Of a DNA stretch of 59,183 nt, positions 8,537 through 18,121 are shown in pieces (the first letter of the stretch is position 1; each line of letters opens with the position of its first letter). Position numbers and translations under genes: made by a program. Source of the DNA: Pseudanabaena mucicola FACHB-723 (lineage in GTDB: Bacteria; Cyanobacteriota; Cyanobacteriia; Pseudanabaenales; Pseudanabaenaceae); NCBI RefSeq assembly GCF_014696385.1, contig NZ_JACJQB010000020.1, positions 1-59,183 on the forward strand, read 5' to 3'. The notes under the pieces were generated by a model. That model was given only the letters and a program-made list of their open reading frames with translations, made no database searches and was not told the origin of the DNA.

Positions 8537-11368
8537 TTATTTAACGAACTCTGATAAACAATCAATCAATTCGCTAACTACAACTGGCTTGCTGAGATAT
8601 TTATTTGCCCCAAGACTGATTGCCTTTTGGCGATGACGATCGCCTGTGCGTGAAGTCAGCATCACCACGGGCAGCGCATACCAATGCTCGTGGGTGCGGA
8701 TATTTTGCAACAGATTAAAGCCATTAACTCGCGGCATCTCGATGTCAGAAATGACCATACTGACCTTACCTTGTGAACGAGTGAGCATATCAATTGCTTC
8801 TTGTCCATCACGACAAGCAATGACCTCAAAATCTAACTGTTTCAATAATCTTTCTAAAAGGTTACGAGTGGCGATGGAATCCTCGGCAACCAACACTGTT
8901 TTAATTGTCGGAGATGTATTGCTGCTTTTAACAATTCTACGACGAGATTTCTTGACCTTTTTCTCAATGCTTTCTTGCAGCAAAATATGTAAGTTCTCAG
9001 CGCTCAACACTGGCACAACCTGACCAGTACCAAGGACAGTACAGCCCATTAAATAGCTAGGCACAGCCACACTATTATCAAAGGGTTTAAGAATTAATTG
9101 TCGCTCTTCTTGAATGGAATCAATAACTACCGCGATTGCTTGATCATTACGATTTAAAATCAAACAGATTTTACCCTGATCTCCATCGTAATGCTGTTGG
9201 CTATAGGTCAAGGATTGCTTGAGATGGAGTAAAGGAATAAATTGCTTGCGCCAAGTAATACCTAATCCATTGTGTTTATGATGGGAATCATCTTCATCAT
9301 AAGCAAAGATATCGAGAATATCACTGGCAGGAATTGCAAGAAGATTGTCATTGATAGCACAGATTAGTAAAGCGACTAAGCTCAAACCAATGGGCAGACG
9401 GATTGTAAAAGTTGTACCTTGCCCCGGTAGGGTTTCGACTTGAATTGTGCCGCGCAAACGGTTAATTTGAGATCGCACAATATCTAAACCCATGCCGCGC
9501 CCAGAAATATCCGTAACCACATTGCGTGTTGAGAAATGGGGTTGAAAAATAAAGTTGAGAATTTCTTGACGAGGAATTTTGCCAATGGGAATATCCGCAG
9601 GGAATACCTTATTGGCAACCGCTTTTTCATAGACACGATTGAGATTAATGCCATCACCATCATCCTTGAGACAAATGATGACCTGATTGCTAGCAATCAT
9701 CGCACTCAATACAATTGTGGCTGTCTCTGGCTTACCACGCTCTACACGCATTTCAGGAGATTCTACCCCATGGTCAAAGGCATTAATGATTAAATGATTG
9801 AGTGGTGTTTGTAGTTGTTCTAAGACCACTTGGTCAATCAGAACATCTTCACCTTCAATGATCAAATCTACCTGTTTGTGATAGCGTTGGCAGAGTCGCT
9901 TGAGCTGCGGTAAAAAACGATTGGCAACGGTTTTAAAGGGAACCAGCCGAGACTGGGTAAGTTCTGCATAGAGATTGTCTAGATCTTGACGGAGATATTG
10001 AATTTCTTCACTAAATTCGCGATAGCTTAGATCAATGTCAGAACGGCTTTCGCGGACTCTGAGCAAAACTTCTTGAAGATTTTGGAGGGTGGTATGGGAA
10101 GAAGAATATTGATCGAGTTCCAATTGATCAAAATCATCGCTAACATCATCAGTTTGGTTTTCTAAGCTTGATTCAGGATGCTCATCATCTGAATCAGAAT
10201 TGTCATTGTTGGTATTTGCGATCGCAAGTCCATCATAGAGCTTCTGCACTTGATCCTGAAGGGGAATGATTTGCAATGCTAGCGCTTGGAGGTTCTTATT
10301 TGCTTGACCTAGCTGCTGCTGTTGCCTGAGCAAGCGCTCATGGCGCAAAATCATCTCTGCAACTGTATTGGTCATGTTCTCAATTTGTGAAGAGGGAATC
10401 CGCAGATAGGAGATGGTCGCTCTAGGCGTAGCAATTGCTTGGTTGGTAACCGTTGTCGGTGTGGTAGATGTCTCGACTACTGCCAGTGCCTGCTCAGGAA
10501 TTGGATTGGGGACAGGGACAGATGTGACTATTTCTTCTATAACTTCTATTTCGTTAGAAGCTTGTTTACTCTGCGGATGGAGATATTGATGACGCTGCGA
10601 TCGCAAACTGACGATAATCGCTTTTGCCTCTGCAAATAAACTGTTTATTTCTATATTCTGTTGAAGATTTACCTCTAAAGGTTCGACGGTCTTAGAAATC
10701 CATTGGATGCCAAAGGCATCACCAAGCAGAAAACATTCTTCGCAAAAAAACTGCAATTCTTCCTTGATCTTGCTGGCAGATAGCTCTCCCGACTTGGCTA
10801 ATACCTGATTTTCTAATTGTTGAATACAGGCTTCGAGATCCTTTTCCAGTGCTGCTAATACAATCGCACTAACGGTTGATGGCGGTGCTGGAATTTCATT
10901 GTCACTATTCTCCTCCGCCCGTGCTTGCTTTTGTCCATCCTCCTCTTGCTTGACAATGGCTAGTAATGTATCTAATCGTTGCAACAGGGCTTGATCGACC
11001 TCGATATCTCCTAATGTATGCGTGGGCAGACTGACGGCTTGGGCAATCACCGAGGCGACTTCGTCGATGCCATCACTTAACACTTCCGCAATTGTTTTGC
11101 GATCGCAAAATTCGTTATGCTGCAAAATCTCCAGCAGATCCTCAAGTTTATGGGCAATCTGACTAAGGCTCGTTAGTTCAGCAATACCCGATCCGCCCTT
11201 GAGCGAGTGGGCAGCATGCATTAAAAACACATAGTCAGGTTGCCCCGCTTGCAGTTGCAACAGTCCCTTTTGAAGATTAGCGATATAGGTAGGCGCATCC
11301 TCATGCAGAAAGCATTGACGGGTTTCTACCGCGATGTCCTTCAGAACTTCTAAATTTAGAGATTTCAT
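8537..11368 (-). CDS. CheA-type hybrid kinase of the pilus chemotaxis operon (PilL/HmpE-like)
   Basis: 943 residues. Domains: Hpt (about 1-110, phospho-acceptor H54 in AHSLKGGSG), a long variable linker rich in acidic and Gln residues, dimerisation region (about 455-510), HATPase_c (about 515-660; NAFDHGVESPE and SGRGMGLDIV), CheW-like domain (about 665-800) and a C-terminal receiver with phospho-acceptor D875 (ISDIEMP). CheA-REC fusions at the end of PATAN-CheY-CheW-MCP operons control type IV pilus motility in cyanobacteria (PilL, PixL, HmpE). The lack of a photoreceptor in the partner MCP favours the Pil/Hmp type over Pix. Last gene of the operon, 15 bp after the MCP stop. Confidence 0.9.
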   Translation of the reverse strand: MKSLNLEVLKDIAVETRQCFLHEDAPTYIANLQKGLLQLQAGQPDYVFLMHAAHSLKGGSGIAELTSLSQIAHKLEDLLEILQHNEFCDRKTIAEVLSDGIDEVASVIAQAVSLPTHTLGDIEVDQALLQRLDTLLAIVKQEEDGQKQARAEENSDNEIPAPPSTVSAIVLAALEKDLEACIQQLENQVLAKSGELSASKIKEELQFFCEECFLLGDAFGIQWISKTVEPLEVNLQQNIEINSLFAEAKAIIVSLRSQRHQYLHPQSKQASNEIEVIEEIVTSVPVPNPIPEQALAVVETSTTPTTVTNQAIATPRATISYLRIPSSQIENMTNTVAEMILRHERLLRQQQQLGQANKNLQALALQIIPLQDQVQKLYDGLAIANTNNDNSDSDDEHPESSLENQTDDVSDDFDQLELDQYSSSHTTLQNLQEVLLRVRESRSDIDLSYREFSEEIQYLRQDLDNLYAELTQSRLVPFKTVANRFLPQLKRLCQRYHKQVDLIIEGEDVLIDQVVLEQLQTPLNHLIINAFDHGVESPEMRVERGKPETATIVLSAMIASNQVIICLKDDGDGINLNRVYEKAVANKVFPADIPIGKIPRQEILNFIFQPHFSTRNVVTDISGRGMGLDIVRSQINRLRGTIQVETLPGQGTTFTIRLPIGLSLVALLICAINDNLLAIPASDILDIFAYDEDDSHHKHNGLGITWRKQFIPLLHLKQSLTYSQQHYDGDQGKICLILNRNDQAIAVVIDSIQEERQLILKPFDNSVAVPSYLMGCTVLGTGQVVPVLSAENLHILLQESIEKKVKKSRRRIVKSSNTSPTIKTVLVAEDSIATRNLLERLLKQLDFEVIACRDGQEAIDMLTRSQGKVSMVISDIEMPRVNGFNLLQNIRTHEHWYALPVVMLTSRTGDRHRQKAISLGANKYLSKPVVVSELIDCLSEFVK

Positions 11369-11383
11369 GGATATTATTTAGGA

Positions 11384-14125
11384 CTATTCAGACTTTTCTA
11401 GACGGAACTGACGTACAGAGTCTTGTAAATCGTCAACAACACCCACCAGAACTTGCAGCGAAGATACAACACCTTGAGTATCAGTTGCCGTAGTTTGGGC
11501 GATCATGTTAGCGTTTTCCATAATCTCATTCACCTTTTGGGAAGCCTGTGTTTGCGAAATCGTACTCATCGAAATAGTCTGTAAGTACCTATCAATAGTC
11601 TGGCTTAGCTCAGCGAGGTCTTTGAGCGTATCCCTAGTTTCCTCCACCGATTGAGTTCCTGCCACAACTTCCGAAGTACCGACTTCCATCGCTTTCAATA
11701 CTTCCGTGGTTTCATTCTGGATGTTATTAACCAGCAGTTGAATCTCTCTAGTCGCATCGGTAACACGGTCAGCCAAACGCCGCACCTCATCCGCAACTAC
11801 GCGGAATCCCTGACCATTTTCACCAGCTCTTGCTGCTTCAATAGAGGCATTAAATGCGAGTAAGTTGGTTTTTTCCGAAATCCCAGAAATAATTGCCACA
11901 ATCTGTGAAACCTCCTGTGATGATTCTGCTAGTTGCTTCATCTTCTTGGATGTTGCCGCCACCGTAGACCGAATCGCCTTAATGCTATTAACAGTACGAT
12001 CCATCTTTAGATCCCCTTCACGAGCAGCAATTGCCGCTTGCCTTGCCACATCCGCAGCATCCTGTGCAGACTTGGCAACTTGGACAATCGATTGTGTATT
12101 CTCTTCGACTGCTTCCAGTGCTTGGGCAATGCCATCGGACTGTGCTAGGGCAGCAGTCGAGAATTTCTCTACAGACTGCTCACTTGCCTTCGCTAAAGAT
12201 TCCGCCTGAAAAGCCGTCTCTTTAACCTCTTGCACCAGATTTCTGAGTTTGCGTAGGGTGGCATTGAACGCATCAGCGATCGAGCCGACTACACCATCTG
12301 TTACTTTTGCCTCAATGGTCAAATCTCCCTTCTGCGTACCTTCAATTTCCAAGAGTAACTTCATAACTTCCTGTTGAAGAATCTCTGTCTCTCTCCTCTG
12401 TTTATGCATTTCCTCCCCTTTAGTAATTGCTAGCTGTGCTAGTTCCTGTTCAGAGGCGGCAATACTATCTGCCATGGTATTAAACGAGCGTGTCAATTCG
12501 CCAATTTCATCCTCAGAAAAAATCTCCGCCCGCACCTTCCGATCCCCAGATGTAAATCGTTTGGCAATGGGAATTAGTGAGGTCACTGGTTTGACGATGG
12601 CTCTATCTAACAAACGTGCTAAGAGCATATCCAGCAAAATGACGATAATCGAAGAGATTCCCAAGGCGATCCATGTGCTTTTCAGCAAGTCGTTCATTTC
12701 GGTCTCAGGCGTGCCACGCACCAAGATCCCCGTTGCGACTTCACCATACTGAGGTACAGCACCCTTCTCAGTCTCAATAATCCGACTAGGAACGGCTCTC
12801 GCTGACATGGTGTAGTAGGTCTCACCCACCAAAACTCGACCTGTGACTGGTTGCCCATTGGGAGCAGTTGCCGCACGCTTGAGCAAGTCCTCAGCCGCCG
12901 CGCCAGAAATAGGCAAGTTGGGTTTTCCCAATCCAAAATCTGCCTGTTCCACGGCTGTTGCCATCATAAATTCACCCGAAGGCTTGCGATAGTAAACCGC
13001 ACCATAGCCACCTAGCCCTTTTTTATCGGCATCCTGTTTGGCAAGAGCTTTGATCGTGTTATCAACAATAGGTGTTTTCTGATTGACGATATCGCCTGAG
13101 ATTAATATCCCAATTACTTTCTGGCTAGCGGGATCTTTGACCGCAGTTGCCGTGTAGCGAATTAAGGAGTCAGTAGGTGTAAATCCTTCAGGTAATGGTG
13201 GGGCTTCTTTTTTGAGATCATCGGCACTGACAATCGCTGTAGCCTTAATCTGACTTGGATCTTTGAGAATGTCGTTGACCAAGTTGTTAGGGTTAAATTC
13301 CTGCCCACTGCGATCGCTATTGGCATTGACAATAACCTTGGCATCAGTACCAACTAAGGTTGCGTATTCAATCTTACGCGCCTTAATTTCATTCTCTAGA
13401 ATTTTTTTGACTTGATCCTTGAGTGGGGCAGGCATTGCTTCCTTGTTGTTATAGAGGGTTGCCGCACTGATTACGGCCGCATTGTCAGACTGTCCTCGAA
13501 AACCAAAGCCCATTTGGTTGATTTTAATATTGTAGTTAATGTCCATAACCGACACTTCTGATTGGGCTTGCTTGAAGAGTTGATTTTGTAATGACTGTCC
13601 GACCAATAGCGCCCCAAAACCCACCAATGAAAGTGATAGAAATTCCGAAGCAATTAATGTTGCCAGTTGCTTGCGACCAACTGGCAAATCGTAAAACCAA
13701 ACTAGAGAAGAATGTCTTTTTGAGCGTGTTTTTTTAATTCCTGAGACTGCTTTTGTTGATGCCGACTCTTGAGATTTCTTGGCGGGTTTTTTGTTGATTA
13801 CATTCCCCCGATATCTCAGCACAAATTGATCGTCATCATCGGCTTCTACAGTTTCTTCGACTTTGGGCATGGCGGCGATCGCCTTGGAAGCAATTGCACC
13901 GTAAGTTCCGTCTGCATCGTCATCAACAATTCTCTGGTAAATTGTTCGCGCCGCATCGATATTACCTTGACTTTCTAAGTCATAGGCGCGGAGAATTTCT
14001 GACATCGGATCACTAGCTGCTCCATAGGCTCCGTTATCTCCGTTATCAATGCCAATAATTTGATCACTTAAGACATATTCAGGAGAGAGAGTTGCCGAAC
14101 CAAGCGTACTATTGTTGTCAGTCAT
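11384..14125 (-). CDS. Methyl-accepting chemotaxis protein (PilJ/HmpD-like)
   Basis: 913 residues from the ATG at 14125, which has AGGTGA just upstream; a GTG three codons earlier overlaps that ribosome binding site and is less likely. Unusual order: about 150 cytoplasmic residues first, including a TPR-like stretch (SEILRAYDLESQGNIDAA), then membrane helix 1 (about 155-178), a periplasmic sensor domain (about 180-475), helix 2 (about 478-500), HAMP and a signalling coil whose tip carries NASIEAARAGENGQGFRVVA near residue 765. No bilin-binding GAF domain, so it is not a PixJ-type light sensor. It would signal through the adjacent CheW and CheA to the pilus motors. Confidence 0.9.
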   Translation of the reverse strand: MTDNNSTLGSATLSPEYVLSDQIIGIDNGDNGAYGAASDPMSEILRAYDLESQGNIDAARTIYQRIVDDDADGTYGAIASKAIAAMPKVEETVEADDDDQFVLRYRGNVINKKPAKKSQESASTKAVSGIKKTRSKRHSSLVWFYDLPVGRKQLATLIASEFLSLSLVGFGALLVGQSLQNQLFKQAQSEVSVMDINYNIKINQMGFGFRGQSDNAAVISAATLYNNKEAMPAPLKDQVKKILENEIKARKIEYATLVGTDAKVIVNANSDRSGQEFNPNNLVNDILKDPSQIKATAIVSADDLKKEAPPLPEGFTPTDSLIRYTATAVKDPASQKVIGILISGDIVNQKTPIVDNTIKALAKQDADKKGLGGYGAVYYRKPSGEFMMATAVEQADFGLGKPNLPISGAAAEDLLKRAATAPNGQPVTGRVLVGETYYTMSARAVPSRIIETEKGAVPQYGEVATGILVRGTPETEMNDLLKSTWIALGISSIIVILLDMLLARLLDRAIVKPVTSLIPIAKRFTSGDRKVRAEIFSEDEIGELTRSFNTMADSIAASEQELAQLAITKGEEMHKQRRETEILQQEVMKLLLEIEGTQKGDLTIEAKVTDGVVGSIADAFNATLRKLRNLVQEVKETAFQAESLAKASEQSVEKFSTAALAQSDGIAQALEAVEENTQSIVQVAKSAQDAADVARQAAIAAREGDLKMDRTVNSIKAIRSTVAATSKKMKQLAESSQEVSQIVAIISGISEKTNLLAFNASIEAARAGENGQGFRVVADEVRRLADRVTDATREIQLLVNNIQNETTEVLKAMEVGTSEVVAGTQSVEETRDTLKDLAELSQTIDRYLQTISMSTISQTQASQKVNEIMENANMIAQTTATDTQGVVSSLQVLVGVVDDLQDSVRQFRLEKSE

Positions 14126-14198
14126 GGGATTCACCTAATTTGTTTGGGATTGTATAGAAGTTATCAAGCCGATGTGTATGACGTAAAAAATCAGCCCC

Positions 14199-14720
14199 CT
14201 AGGCTGTGGAAATACCTGCTAGTTCACCAATGACTTGATTAATACTTGATTGCTCATCATCTCCAGATGGATTGAGAATTCGGAACATTTCCTCAACATT
14301 CAAAATTCCATAGGTCTTCTTATCTAAATTTACTAATCCTGACAATAATTCCCGCGCTCGCTGGGGTAACTTATCGGGTACAGGCACAAATTTTTGAGAA
14401 TCAAGGGTAACGATTTCCTCCAAGGAAACGACAACACAGGCAACGCGACTAATTCCCGCCGCATCTTGCTTGGGTAAACGAATAGTAATCGTCAATAATT
14501 GTTTTGGTAAAGGATTTGCCTTAATTCCTAAGAACTTCTCTAAATGTAGAATCCACAGCAATCTCCCCCGTTTGTTGGTGATTCCCAAAAGGCAAGGGTT
14601 GACCGCAGGAATGAGACTAATATCTTGAGGCTGTAACTGAATGACTTCTTCGACGCAACTAACTGGTACAGCAATCCATAGCAATTGCGAAACCCTAATC
14701 CTGCAATATTCTTCAATCAT
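14199..14720 (-). CDS. CheW-like coupling protein (PilI/HmpC-like)
   Basis: 173 residues, a single CheW domain. Support: the opening beta strand with LLWIAVPVSCVEEVI, the central GITNKRGRLLWILHLEKFLG, and the C-terminal EEIVTLDSQKF region. CheW proteins bridge chemoreceptor and CheA kinase in arrays at the inner membrane. Third gene of the operon, 113 bp after the cheY stop and 73 bp before the MCP start. The C-terminal extension after the domain (about 145-173) is acidic and of unknown use. Confidence 0.88.
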   Translation of the reverse strand: MIEEYCRIRVSQLLWIAVPVSCVEEVIQLQPQDISLIPAVNPCLLGITNKRGRLLWILHLEKFLGIKANPLPKQLLTITIRLPKQDAAGISRVACVVVSLEEIVTLDSQKFVPVPDKLPQRARELLSGLVNLDKKTYGILNVEEMFRILNPSGDDEQSSINQVIGELAGISTA

Positions 14721-14833
14721 AAGTCAATTAATTGATAGTAATAAAGGTTTATCCAGTTATGGAGAACATCACCTTGCTATGTGATGCCCTCCTTTCCATC
14801 AGTTTGTTGCCTTGATACTGGCGATGATTGCGT

Positions 14834-15199
14834 TTAGCTAACGTACTGATAGACAGTATCTAACAATTGCTTAGGTGCAAAAGGCTTGGTCAGATAGGCA
14901 TTTCCCCCTTGCCGTAATGCCCAAAACTTATCAAAATCTTGATCCTTAGAAGAGCAGAATACAATCGGAATTTGTTTTAATGCCTCTTGATCGCGGATTG
15001 TCCGACAGAGATCTAATCCATTTTGTCCAGGCATAATTACATCAAGAACAATTAAGTTGGGGGGAGTATGGCTAGAGAGCCATTGCCAAGCATCTTCAGC
15101 ATTGGACTGTAAAACTACAGAAAATCCTGAACGAGACAACAAACTAGAAATAAGTTGTTGTTCTGCATGTCCATCTTCGACAACGAGTACGGTTTTCAT
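14834..15199 (-). CDS. CheY-like response regulator (PilH/HmpB-like)
   Basis: 121 residues, a stand-alone receiver. Acidic pocket E8-D9, phospho-acceptor D53 in LIVLDVIMPG, switch Ser in CSSKDQ, and conserved Lys in LTKPF are all present, so it should be phosphorylated, presumably by the CheA of the same operon. Its ATG overlaps the upstream stop in an ATGA, which indicates translational coupling to the PATAN-REC gene. Confidence 0.92.
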   Translation of the reverse strand: MKTVLVVEDGHAEQQLISSLLSRSGFSVVLQSNAEDAWQWLSSHTPPNLIVLDVIMPGQNGLDLCRTIRDQEALKQIPIVFCSSKDQDFDKFWALRQGGNAYLTKPFAPKQLLDTVYQYVS

Positions 15200-16380
15200 A
15201 GCGCCTTAAGTGATTGTTGATTGATTTGATTAATGGTTTTAGAGTCATTCTGAATTAGTTTCTGAACCTTGGTGAGTAATGTATTGACATTAACAGGTTT
15301 AGTAATGTAGTCATTTGCTCCTACAAGTTGCGCTCTCATCCGATCGATGATGCCATCTCTCCCCGTGAACATGACAATAGGAACTGACTTCATTTGTCTT
15401 GATTGTCTTAACATATTGCAGAGTTCATACCCATCAATTTCTGGCATAGTAATATCCATTAAAATTAAGGCAGGCTTTTGTCTGATTAATGAAGTAAGAC
15501 AACTAGTAGGATCAGTAATTCCCAGAACTCGAAATCCAGATGCTTCCAAAACCATCTTAACTTGTTTCTGGACGGTATTACTATCGTCGATACAAGCTAT
15601 TAGTGGTTGTTGGGTTTCTTCAGAAATTATTTCATTATTCGCTTCTGTTTCAGAGTTTAATACTTCTAATACTCTTTTCTCAATTAATGAATATAGGAAT
15701 AGTGATAATGCATGGGGTTCTGTACCTAAGCGATCGCAAATCTCATAGATATTAAGTTTCTGCTCTAATAATTCTACCCAAGTTGCCAAACTGAAGTCTC
15801 TAGCTGATCCTTCCCCTATTTGAGTGTTATTAGAACTATCCCAACAATTACTAAATTCATCGATTTTATTGGGAGCTAGATAAACCTTAGAAAAGGGTGA
15901 TGGTATGTATGTATGCAATCTGCGCCAGAAGCTGATGTGGTCAGTAATTGGCGAAACGAGATCAGCAAGTGGTGCAGCAATTAGTACAGGTTTAATGCAG
16001 GCTCTAGGTTCAAACTTGACATAGGCTTTGGAATGAGAAATTGCCTGAATGATTGCTTCTCTGGAAAAATGCAGAAGTATTTGTCGAAACTCAGTTAATG
16101 AGAGATGGTTATCAACTTGCCATGTGTATAGATTTTCATATTCTGATTTATCAGGGTCAAAATTTGGTAATTCAGAGCTTTGGTTAATTTGCTTCCAAAT
16201 AAAATTAAATCTTTCTGGGTGATAGCCATTTACAGTCGCAAAATATAGTCTTGCTCCCCCGACATATAGTTGCCAAACGGTTGAGCTATCTTCTGGGGTT
16301 GATATTGATACACAACCTGTCAGCTCCCTTTGGGCTATCAGTTGTAACAACTTGTATGGGTTATTCAGATTACCTTGCAT
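15196..16380 (-). CDS. PATAN-domain response regulator (PilG/HmpA/PixG-like)
   Basis: 394 residues. The N-terminal PATAN/DUF4388-type domain (about 5-250, starting NPYKLLQLIAQRELTGCVSI) is followed by a C-terminal receiver (about 258-378) with IDDSN, phospho-acceptor in LILMDITMPEIDGYE and Lys in ITKPV. This PatA-like inverted order is standard for the first gene of cyanobacterial pilus chemotaxis operons, and PATAN regulators have been reported to bind pilus motor proteins. It is the promoter-proximal gene of the five-gene unit that runs to 8537. Confidence 0.9.
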   Translation of the reverse strand: MQGNLNNPYKLLQLIAQRELTGCVSISTPEDSSTVWQLYVGGARLYFATVNGYHPERFNFIWKQINQSSELPNFDPDKSEYENLYTWQVDNHLSLTEFRQILLHFSREAIIQAISHSKAYVKFEPRACIKPVLIAAPLADLVSPITDHISFWRRLHTYIPSPFSKVYLAPNKIDEFSNCWDSSNNTQIGEGSARDFSLATWVELLEQKLNIYEICDRLGTEPHALSLFLYSLIEKRVLEVLNSETEANNEIISEETQQPLIACIDDSNTVQKQVKMVLEASGFRVLGITDPTSCLTSLIRQKPALILMDITMPEIDGYELCNMLRQSRQMKSVPIVMFTGRDGIIDRMRAQLVGANDYITKPVNVNTLLTKVQKLIQNDSKTINQINQQSLKAL

Positions 16381-16812
16381 GGAGTTGACTTGTTAAATTG
16401 TTGTAAAAGTTGCTCGTAAGTTTCAATTCCCTATGATAATTATGGAGCATCTACTAAGACAAAGGTAATTGCTTTAATCGTTATTAGTTGCAACTTGCTT
16501 TTATAAGTATAGTTAGTCGCGGCACTGTGTAAACATTTGCAAATCCCTAATTATTAACTGTCTCGTCTCGGGTTATTTAGAGCTATACAAGATTGCAAGC
16601 TCATTTGTACAAATCTTAATCACAGCAGTATAGGTAGGATGGGTGACAGGAAATTGTAGCCTTTAATACATGTATGTGAAGGTTTATGTTGAGCTACACT
16701 TGTTTGTCTAAAATTTCTGTCTCTGTACAGTTCATATTCCCTTCCCATTGAAAGATTATCGTTTTGGCGCGAAGCGCCGCAACGATAATTCTTGGTTGTT
16801 AAATATCTATTT
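16381..16812. other. Intergenic region upstream of the chemotaxis operon
   Basis: 432 bp with no credible gene. It must hold the operon promoter (minus strand) and the 3' end of the REC-kinase gene (hairpin at 16755). AT-rich. I see no clear operator and could not assign a -10 with confidence. Confidence 0.5.
16755..16789 (-). terminator. Hairpin after the REC-histidine kinase gene
   Basis: 16-bp stem (ATTATCGTTTTGGCGC and near complement) with a GAA loop and two mismatches, located 24 bp past the minus-strand stop at 16813. Confidence 0.55.
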
Positions 16813-18084
16813 TTAGACTGGGAAGGGAGTAGTTTCTAAATTGATGGGTAATGTAAACCAAAATGTAGAACCGACTTGCGATTCGGAGGTTACGGTAATT
16901 TGTCCGCCATGGGCTTGGACAATTTGCCGACAGATGTATAAACCTAAGCCAAGACTGAGCGAGCGCCTATTTAACTTATTATGGGACTTGCCGTGAGAAT
17001 ATAGTTCAAATAGATCTTCACTTTGTTCTTTGGTCATGCCGATGCCATCATCTGTCACCGCACAGAGCAGCATATTATCCTTGTTAAGTTGGGCGGAAAT
17101 GGTGAGATTGAGTTGAGGAGGATTGTGTTTGATCGCATTGGCGATGAGGTTTTGAAAGACGCGGCAGACATGGGCAGAATCGACGAAAGCTAGAGGTAAG
17201 TCATCGGATATTTGCACATGGGTTGCTGTTTCTTCTTTATCCAATAAGGGTTGCATATCATCGATCGCAGATTGAATGATGTCTCTAATTGTGGTGGGTT
17301 GCTGGTGAATGACGATGCCATGCACATCATTGACATGGGACTCTAGCAATGAATTAATCAGGGTTAATTGCCTTTCTCCACTTTGGCGCATTCGCTCAAG
17401 GGTGTCTTTGGGTAAAACAATATTGCCTTCGTAGTTGGAGGTCTGAGTTAAGTTATTTAGCACCATCAAGAGACCTGTGACGGGGTTTCGCAAGTCATGG
17501 GAGACGGCATGGAGGAAAATAGTTAGGGCTTCTTCGGCACGTTTGCGATCGCAAATTTCTACTTGCAAATCCTGATTTTGCGATTCAATAGTTGCTCTTT
17601 GTTTGGCGAGGGTGAGATGGGTGCGAATTCTGACTAATACTTCTTCATGCTCAAAGGGCTTAGTTATATAGTCCACTGCGCCGATGGATAGTCCACGGAC
17701 TTTATCGACGGTTTCAGAGAGAGCCGTCATAAAGATAATCGGAATCTTGGCGGTGTCAGGATCTTTTTTGAGCCGCAGACAAGTTTCAAAGCCATCAATT
17801 CCCGGCATCATGACATCTAATAAAATTAAATCGGGCTTAATGTAGCTAATCTGATCGATCGCGCTCTCGCCATCAGTTGCCACTAACACCCGCATTCCCA
17901 CATCACGCAAGAGATTTACCAAGACACTCAAATTAGTGGGATTATCATCGACAACCAATACACAGCTATCGAGGTTTGGGCATAAATTAGAAATATCTAA
18001 TTTTCTGTCTTTCTCTGATGTCGTAACTTTCGATAGGTTTCTATCATTATAATCATCGTTAAGGCTGTCTAGACGTTCGCTCAT
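16813..18084 (-). CDS. REC-HisKA-HATPase hybrid sensor kinase, cytoplasmic
   Basis: 423 residues without membrane segments. Receiver (about 40-160, phospho-acceptor D90 in LILLDVMMPG, Lys in ITKPF), short coiled linker, HisKA with H196 in SHDLRNPVTGL, and HATPase_c with NLIANAIKHN, DDGIGM and SLGLGLYICRQIV. The REC-first order means that phosphorylation by another kinase could control this kinase. The gene follows narM by 37 bp on the same strand and lies upstream of the pilus chemotaxis operon, but a 430-bp gap and hairpin separate it from that unit. Target unknown. Confidence 0.9.
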   Translation of the reverse strand: MSERLDSLNDDYNDRNLSKVTTSEKDRKLDISNLCPNLDSCVLVVDDNPTNLSVLVNLLRDVGMRVLVATDGESAIDQISYIKPDLILLDVMMPGIDGFETCLRLKKDPDTAKIPIIFMTALSETVDKVRGLSIGAVDYITKPFEHEEVLVRIRTHLTLAKQRATIESQNQDLQVEICDRKRAEEALTIFLHAVSHDLRNPVTGLLMVLNNLTQTSNYEGNIVLPKDTLERMRQSGERQLTLINSLLESHVNDVHGIVIHQQPTTIRDIIQSAIDDMQPLLDKEETATHVQISDDLPLAFVDSAHVCRVFQNLIANAIKHNPPQLNLTISAQLNKDNMLLCAVTDDGIGMTKEQSEDLFELYSHGKSHNKLNRRSLSLGLGLYICRQIVQAHGGQITVTSESQVGSTFWFTLPINLETTPFPV

Positions 18085-18121
18085 GTTTGTTGCTTTGCTA
18101 GTGAAGAACTCATCAGAATGA

